Below are positions 7,560 to 11,539 of a stretch of 11,539 nt of DNA, one piece after another; within the stretch, counting starts at the first letter, position 1, and each line of letters starts with the position of its first letter. Both the position numbers and the translations under genes were made by a program. The DNA comes from Chloracidobacterium sp. UBA7659. Its GTDB lineage: Bacteria > Acidobacteriota > Blastocatellia > Pyrinomonadales > Pyrinomonadaceae. The notes below the pieces were generated by a model. The model worked only from the letters and a program-made list of their open reading frames with translations, had not been told where the DNA came from and did not search any database. The DNA is taken from positions 12,338-23,876 of the forward strand of contig DLHV01000065.1 of NCBI GenBank assembly GCA_002483395.1, in the 5' to 3' direction.

Positions 7560-7593
7560 CGCAGATTTGGCATATTATCAGGTCTATTTTCTA

Positions 7594-7701
7594 TTATTTA
7601 GCGTTGGCGGCGAAGCGGTTGCCGCCGTTCGAAAAGAGAGCGCCAAACGCTCCAACCGCCAGCGGTACCGCGAGCTTTCCGATGATTCGGCCAATGTTCA
7701 T
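7594..7701 (-). pseudogene. Broken 5' stub of a second fatty acid hydroxylase/sterol desaturase family gene
   Basis: On the minus strand the ATG at 7701 starts MNIGRIIGKLAVPLAVGAFG, nearly identical to the start of the intact gene at 6529. Bases 7634-7705 match 6462-6533 at 65 of 72 positions. Of the seven differences, five are synonymous and two change amino acids (I to V, V to F), so the copies diverged while both were coding. At codon 23-24 the stub lacks 4 bases relative to the intact gene. After the shift the other frame still reads FERRQPLRR, matching FLLERRRPLRR. Similarity ends at about 7605, and the unshifted frame stops at 7594-7596. The stub begins 14 bases after the arsS stop, as an operon gene would. 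The rest of this copy is gone, replaced by the hydrolase cassette. Confidence 0.8.
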
Positions 7702-7715
7702 AATATCTTGGGAAA

Positions 7716-8717
7716 CTAAACAGCGACCGAGCCTCCGCACGACGATCCCGAGCCGGCCGTACAGCCGAAGCAGTGATCCGCAGTGACAATTCTCCGCGTG
7801 GCTAGCTTCCCGATATCAAAATCGAATATCGTCTGCGGCAAGCCCGAATCGAGCGGCATCTCAAGCATCTGATTGAAATCGCAATCGAATAAACGCCCGG
7901 TCCAATCGACGCTGATCAAGGTTCGGCACATTAGGCCGGGAAACGTCGCGGGGTTAAATGCGCTGACGAGCTTCGTCATATAGCTCGTCTCGTTGCCGGA
8001 ACGCCTCAGCCAGTCGAGAAAACGGGCTATCGGCATGTTGGTGATGGTAAAAAGTTCGTTGAAAACGATATCGTATCGGTCCCTCAGCTCGCGCTTAAAA
8101 TCGGTCTCGATCGTTTCCTGGAGCGGAGGAAGAAACGCCCCGACCGGATTATAAACGAGATTTAGCACCAACCCGTCCTTGACGCCGTAACCGACCGCAT
8201 TCAGGCGTTTCAATGCCTCGATACTCTTGTCGAATACGCCCGAGCCACGCTGGTTATCGGTCTGAGAAGCCGTGAAATAAGGAAGGGACGAAATCACCTC
8301 GACGCGATTTTCCGCGAAGAACTCCGGAAGCTCCGCCTGGCCGGGCTCGAAGATTACCGTCAGGTTGTGGCGAACGATCACGTGGCACCCGAACCCGCGG
8401 GCTTGGGTTACCAAATAACGGAATTCGGGATTCAATTCCGGCGCGCCGCCCGTTATGTCGAGTGTGCCGATCTCCGAGTCGGCCAGGACTCTAAGGCAGG
8501 AGTCGACTACATCACGCCCCATGATCTCGGTTCGATTGGGTGAGGCGTCAACGTGGCAATGTTTGCACGCCTGGTTACAAAGTTTGCCAACGTTGACCTG
8601 GAGCGTATCGATCGTAAAGGCATTCAATACGGCGTCGCCGAGTTTCTGTTTGAAACTCACAGGCGAGGGCAAGGGCTCGGACGTTCGCGTTCTGGATATT
8701 TGTACGGCTTGCTGCAT
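7716..8717 (-). CDS. arsS: Radical SAM/Cys-rich protein, ArsS-type arsenosugar biosynthesis enzyme
   Basis: The 333-residue protein has the radical SAM cluster motif C47-x3-C51-x2-C54 (LCNQACKHCHVDASP), followed by GGAPELNP, the GGE-like SAM motif. C264 and C279 (GLMCRTL, FDCDFN) and a terminal cluster C316-x2-C319-x7-C327 (HCFGCTAGSGSSCGG) form the Cys-rich domain of TIGR04167, named from memory. In some family members this tail carries selenocysteine; here there is no in-frame UGA and residue 323 is Ser. Characterised ArsS proteins, acting with ArsM, transfer a 5'-deoxyadenosyl group to methylated arsenic on the way to oxo-arsenosugars. Here arsM is in the same operon, which supports that role. 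The gene follows the CMD-like gene with a 57-base gap. Start ATG 8717 lacks an obvious Shine-Dalgarno sequence. Confidence 0.9.
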   Translation of the reverse strand: MQQAVQISRTRTSEPLPSPVSFKQKLGDAVLNAFTIDTLQVNVGKLCNQACKHCHVDASPNRTEIMGRDVVDSCLRVLADSEIGTLDITGGAPELNPEFRYLVTQARGFGCHVIVRHNLTVIFEPGQAELPEFFAENRVEVISSLPYFTASQTDNQRGSGVFDKSIEALKRLNAVGYGVKDGLVLNLVYNPVGAFLPPLQETIETDFKRELRDRYDIVFNELFTITNMPIARFLDWLRRSGNETSYMTKLVSAFNPATFPGLMCRTLISVDWTGRLFDCDFNQMLEMPLDSGLPQTIFDFDIGKLATRRIVTADHCFGCTAGSGSSCGGSVAV

Positions 8718-8774
8718 AAACGAAATCTAATTATCGCGAGAAACAACCGTAAAGCCGGTCGTGAACCCCGCGGT

Positions 8775-9104
8775 TCACATCGAAATTTTATCGTGAGCGT
8801 TGTGTGCCTGTATGCCGTGAATCATACTCGCACCGCCGCGTATTGCCGATGCAAGGTGCATGGCTTCGGTCATCTGATCCATATTTGAACCGTTCTCAAG
8901 ACACGAGTTGGTAAATGCGTCTATGCAGTATGGACACTGGACCGTTACGGCTACGGCGAGACCGATCAGGGCCTTTTCGCGTCTGCTCAATTCCCCTTCT
9001 TCCTGGCACGCTTGATACCAGGCAAGGAATTTCTCGAAAAGTTCGGGTTTGTATTTGGCGATCTCGCCGAACCTATCGAGATCTTCTTCATTGTAATAAT
9101 GCAT
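8775..9104 (-). CDS. AhpD/carboxymuconolactone decarboxylase-like protein, arsenosugar-cluster type
   Basis: The 109-residue all-helical protein contains E43 and the redox pair C57-P-Y-C60 (VQCPYCIDAF), as in AhpD-like alkylhydroperoxidase proteins. The His that follows CxxC by three residues in AhpD is Phe here (F64), so the proton relay is incomplete. Additional cysteines are C33 and C68. Start: ATG 9104 (MHYYNEEDLDRF) lies two bases after the transporter stop, a coupled arrangement; the longer open frame to 9440 is the antisense of the transporter gene. It corresponds to the rSAM-associated peroxidase-like family (TIGR04169 from memory). A thiol-redox step on arsenic or on the ArsS cysteines is a reasonable guess, but no reaction is established. 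The stop is TGA; I see no reason to read it as selenocysteine. Confidence 0.88.
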   Translation of the reverse strand: MHYYNEEDLDRFGEIAKYKPELFEKFLAWYQACQEEGELSRREKALIGLAVAVTVQCPYCIDAFTNSCLENGSNMDQMTEAMHLASAIRGGASMIHGIQAHNAHDKISM

Positions 9105-9106
9105 AC

Positions 9107-10213
9107 TCAAATCACACCGGAAATCAGCCAATAGGCGGCAGCTGCAAATAAAGCCGCCATCGGCAGTGTAAATATCCACGCGAGCAAAATGCCCGATATC
9201 ACTTTGAGATTCGCTTGTTTTGTTATCAAACCTACGCCGAAAAGCGAACCCACCGAAACATGGGTCGTTGAAACCGGCAGCCCCAGGACACTTGCTCCGA
9301 TAACAAGGATTCCGGTCGCCAGGTTTGCGGTGAATGCCTGACCCGAATTCAATTTCGTGATCTTGTTTCCCATCGTGTCGGCGACCTTTCGGGCACTTAT
9401 CAATCCGCCGATCGCGACCGCCACAGCGACGATTGCCCAACCAAATCTGAGGTCAAGCAGGTCGACCACCAACAAGAGCGCCATTATCTTCGGCGTATCG
9501 TTGAGTCCACGGGCAAAACTGACTACACCCGAGCTCACAAAATGTGCAGCGTCAACGATGCTTTGGACCGAGATGCCCAGGAAATGTCCATTGTATCTCT
9601 CAACACAGTTAGCCGTTTGATCGATTGTCAAAGAAGGAGACGACATATATGCAAGCGATCCGCGGCCGATGGAGATCGGCACGAACTCCTGCCCGATGCA
9701 TATGCACGTCTCGCAGCTTACGCCGGAGACTTTCCTTACAAAATGGCCGCCATAATACAGCAACGAACCGGCGGCCACGGCGAGTAACGGGCTCAGCAAA
9801 AGCGGGATGATAAAACCGTTCTGCAAAGGCACAAATCCTACTTTGTCACCGACCGCGATCAGCCCGGCTCCGAGTATTGCTCCAGTCAGCCCGTGCGTGG
9901 TCGAAACAGGAAACCCGGTAACAGTGGCCGTGAGCACCGTAACTGCCGCTCCGGCGGCGACCGCCAGGATGAACGATTCCGAACCGGCAAGAGTATCCGG
10001 AACGATACCCTTGCCCGAGAATTTCCCAAGCAACATGGTCGCAAGGAAAAACGATGCGACCGACCCGAGAAGCGTGGTCGCGGTCGCCCAGTTCAATGAT
10101 GTTTTGTAACTTGCCGTACGGCTTCCGTAAAGCGACGCGACCCCTTTGACATTATCATTGGCGCCATTCGAATAGGCTAAAAAACATACTGCGGCAAGTA
10201 TGAGCCACGCCAT
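9107..10213 (-). CDS. Pit-family inorganic phosphate (possibly arsenate) transporter with a Cys-rich loop
   Basis: The 368-residue polytopic membrane protein has the duplicated Pit/PiT signature: GANDNVKG (17-24) with FPVSTTHG (101-108) in the first half, and GLNDTPKI (236-243) with LPVSTTHVS (312-320) in the second. About ten hydrophobic segments are present. Pit carriers move phosphate (often as metal-phosphate) with protons and accept arsenate poorly or well depending on the member. The loop between the halves contains C167-x2-C170-x-C172 (GVSCETCICIG) and C203, which ordinary PitA lacks. The gene is nine bases after arsM and two before the CMD-like gene. The context suggests a role in arsenic handling, either supplying arsenate or phosphate or moving an arsenical; the direction and true substrate are unknown. 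Confidence 0.9.
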   Translation of the reverse strand: MAWLILAAVCFLAYSNGANDNVKGVASLYGSRTASYKTSLNWATATTLLGSVASFFLATMLLGKFSGKGIVPDTLAGSESFILAVAAGAAVTVLTATVTGFPVSTTHGLTGAILGAGLIAVGDKVGFVPLQNGFIIPLLLSPLLAVAAGSLLYYGGHFVRKVSGVSCETCICIGQEFVPISIGRGSLAYMSSPSLTIDQTANCVERYNGHFLGISVQSIVDAAHFVSSGVVSFARGLNDTPKIMALLLVVDLLDLRFGWAIVAVAVAIGGLISARKVADTMGNKITKLNSGQAFTANLATGILVIGASVLGLPVSTTHVSVGSLFGVGLITKQANLKVISGILLAWIFTLPMAALFAAAAYWLISGVI

Positions 10214-10222
10214 AATGATATG

Positions 10223-11380
10223 TTAGCAACAGCCGTCAGTCGAACAGAGTTGGCCCGATAGATCGGTTAGATCGTAATCGAGTCCCTTTGTCTCGCGCGG
10301 ATGCCGCTTTGCAGTTCTCCGGCAGTCAAATTCCGTGGCTTCCTTCAGATCAATGTTTTCTATGGGTTCGACCGGTATGATCTGAGACGCGTAAGGCTCG
10401 CGGTTATATATCTGAAACGTCTTGTCACAAACGGCCATTCGAGCGCCTCGTTCGAGGACGTGCCCGTCATCATCGATAACTTTCTTCCACGGACCTTTGT
10501 AAATGACCGCCTGATTGCGTTCGAAACAGGGCCCTTGCTTGCCCTTATACGCCACGATCGTAACGGACCGAAATTCAATGCCTTCAAAAACCCGCCACGG
10601 CTTTTCGTCACGTTTGATGATCTCCATTCCATAGAATCCGGCCTTCTCGAACGCTTCCAAAAATATATCTTCGCGAAAGGCGCCCGAAATACAGCCCGAC
10701 CAAAGCTCAGGATCGGCCTGGAGATGGGCAGGAACGTCCTCATCGGCAACGATATCTGATATCGCGACGCGGCCGCCGCGTTTCAGGACCCGGAACATTT
10801 CGGCGAACATTCGCTCCTTATCATCCGGCCTGACAAGATTCAAAACACAGTTGGATAAGATCACGTCGATCGAATCGTCAGCGATCATCGGTTGTTTAGA
10901 TCGCAAGTCTTCAAGAAAAGCTTCGTAACGCGTAAGCTCACTCGCTGAGCGAATCGGATTTTCGGCGAGATACTTATCAGCCAGGCTGAGATCCAGTTTT
11001 AGTTCCTGGATCCGGCCGTAGCGGAACTCGACATTCGCATATCCGATGCGCGACGCGATGGTGTCGCGGTATTTGTTAGCTAGTGACAGCATTTCGACGT
11101 TGGTATCTACACCGGTCACGTGACCTTCCGGACCGACAATTTGCGAAGCAATATAACAAATCTTGCCGCCACCGGAGCCGAGGTCGAGTACCGTCTCACC
11201 TTTCTTCACAAACCTTGACGGATCGCCGCAACCGTAATCGCGTTCGATCAACTCGTCCGGAAGAACTTCCAGATACTTTGGATCGTATTCGACCGGACAA
11301 CAAAGCGCTTTTTCCTTTTCCTGCGACGCGGCCCGGTAGCGAGACTGGACCGCACTTTCAACATCTATGTCAAATGCCAT
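10223..11380 (-). CDS. arsM: Arsenite S-adenosylmethionine methyltransferase, long arsenosugar-cluster type
   Basis: The 385-residue protein has a Rossmann methyltransferase core beginning VLDLGSGGGK (64-73), with GVDTN marking the next strand. Cysteines in the positions used by ArsM enzymes to bind As(III) are C51 (YGCG), C178 (SNCVLNL) and C230 (SGCISGAF). C27C28 (LCCPVEYDP) is an extra pair, typical of the ArsM class found with ArsS. A C-terminal domain of about 100 residues ends in C379-x4-C384C385 (CSTDGCC), an uncommon thiol tail. Start: ATG 11380 (MAFDIDVESAV). The open frame extends to 11524, but that extension overlaps the end of the upstream nucleotidyltransferase-like gene and adds no family sequence. 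It stops nine bases before the transporter. The product would be methylarsenicals, the substrates of ArsS. Confidence 0.92.
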   Translation of the reverse strand: MAFDIDVESAVQSRYRAASQEKEKALCCPVEYDPKYLEVLPDELIERDYGCGDPSRFVKKGETVLDLGSGGGKICYIASQIVGPEGHVTGVDTNVEMLSLANKYRDTIASRIGYANVEFRYGRIQELKLDLSLADKYLAENPIRSASELTRYEAFLEDLRSKQPMIADDSIDVILSNCVLNLVRPDDKERMFAEMFRVLKRGGRVAISDIVADEDVPAHLQADPELWSGCISGAFREDIFLEAFEKAGFYGMEIIKRDEKPWRVFEGIEFRSVTIVAYKGKQGPCFERNQAVIYKGPWKKVIDDDGHVLERGARMAVCDKTFQIYNREPYASQIIPVEPIENIDLKEATEFDCRRTAKRHPRETKGLDYDLTDLSGQLCSTDGCC

Positions 11381-11409
11381 AATCTGTATGTTATCAAGAA
11401 CCCGCGACC

Positions 11410-11539
11410 TTATGCTGCCATCGGGAAAATCCGGCTTTTCAGACCAAGCTGAGCGAGCTTCAGTATGACTCGATTTGGCTCGCCCAAATCGCTCCACGAT
11501 ACGCCCCGCACGCGTAACACGCACACGTCCTCTGCGCCA
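11410..11539 (-). CDS. C-terminal end of a sugar-phosphate nucleotidyltransferase-like protein (partial, rest beyond window)
   Basis: The minus-strand frame starting at 11538 reads 42 residues to a TAA at 11410-11412. It contains VRGVSWSDLGEPNRVILKL, which resembles the C-terminal strand of NDP-sugar pyrophosphorylases of the mannose-1-phosphate guanylyltransferase type (family pattern GVxWSDxGxPxRV). It ends 29 bases before the arsM start on the same strand, so it is probably the upstream gene of the operon. A different frame of the same DNA forms the false N-terminal extension of arsM. The catalytic domain is outside the window, so which sugar or nucleotide it uses cannot be judged. If correct, it could supply an activated sugar to the transferases elsewhere in the cluster. 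Confidence 0.65.
   Translation of the reverse strand, partial: GAEDVCVLRVRGVSWSDLGEPNRVILKLAQLGLKSRIFPMAA

Noticed and set aside
7501..7633. Extra small gene between the hydrolase leader and the desaturase stub
   Set aside because: The sequence is AT-rich with frequent stops in all frames that I read; it fits a leader or regulatory region better.
7598..7789. 63-codon minus-strand open frame spanning the arsS end and the stub
   Set aside because: It is a shifted frame across the end of arsS and the desaturase stub. Only its last residues (FERRQPLRR) are meaningful, as the post-frameshift part of the stub.
8727..8777. TGA at the end of the AhpD-like gene as a selenocysteine codon
   Set aside because: The 15 codons after it show no family-like sequence or Cys-pairing context, the protein already has the expected length, and no SECIS-like hairpin was evident.
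8775..9440. 221-residue version of the AhpD-like protein
   Set aside because: The added N-terminal half is the antisense of the transporter gene, low-complexity and basic; the real start at 9104 follows the transporter stop by two bases.
10223..11524. 433-residue version of ArsM starting at 11524
   Set aside because: The first 48 codons overlap the end of a nucleotidyltransferase-like gene in another frame and show no ArsM sequence; the family-like start is the ATG at 11380.
1..11539. CRISPR array, tRNA, rRNA or intact insertion sequence
   Set aside because: No regularly spaced direct repeats, cloverleaf-like sequence or transposase motif was found; the only clear duplicated segment is the 72-base desaturase 5' match.

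Overview
The window is a bacterial chromosome fragment. Spot counts on single 60-base rows give about 43% GC in the left-hand helicase, about 45-58% in the central and right-hand genes, and about 73% inside one alpha/beta hydrolase, so it is a mosaic. No rRNA, tRNA, CRISPR array or intact mobile element was recognised. Gene content (radical SAM ArsS-type protein, long ArsM, rSAM/selenodomain-associated transferases 1 and 2) points to an environmental Gram-negative-type bacterium. Acidobacteriota (Blastocatellia/Pyrinomonadales) is my best guess, but it is only an impression from gene style.

Layout. (1) 1-2062, + strand: the 3' part of an AT-rich superfamily 2 helicase with a long C-terminal region that resembles a restriction-endonuclease-like domain, a possible defence gene. 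(2) 2063-2426: AT-rich intergenic DNA with a possible decayed gene. (3) 2430-5011, + strand: a small three-helix membrane protein, a MerA/lipoamide-dehydrogenase-like flavoprotein, and a CofC-like transferase (DUF2064, 'transferase 1'). (4) 4972-6529, - strand, converging on and overlapping transferase 1 by 40 bp: a GT2-like 'transferase 2' and a fatty acid hydroxylase/sterol desaturase family membrane protein. (5) 6530-7633: a GC-rich alpha/beta hydrolase, apparently foreign, flanked by a nested hairpin on one side and AT-rich DNA on the other. (6) 7594-7701: a broken second copy of the 5' end of the desaturase-family gene, 14 nt behind arsS. (7) 7716-11539, - strand: a tight operon read from right to left: end of a sugar-nucleotidyltransferase-like gene, arsM, Pit-family transporter, AhpD/CMD-like protein, arsS.

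How the genes may work together. ArsM methylates trivalent arsenic and ArsS-type radical SAM enzymes attach a 5'-deoxyadenosyl-derived group, the known route toward oxo-arsenosugars. The Pit-type carrier is a plausible arsenate/phosphate channel and carries an unusual CxxCxC loop. The CMD protein and the disulfide flavoprotein are candidate redox partners. A sugar nucleotidyltransferase, two sugar-transferase-like enzymes and a lipid-type di-iron hydroxylase next to them suggest that the arsenosugar may be further glycosylated or lipidated. That last step is inference.

The most informative structural observation is that the operon seems once to have continued directly from arsS into the desaturase-family gene. 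That junction is now interrupted by an alpha/beta hydrolase cassette, leaving a diverged, frameshifted 5' stub of the desaturase gene beside arsS and an intact copy beyond the insert.
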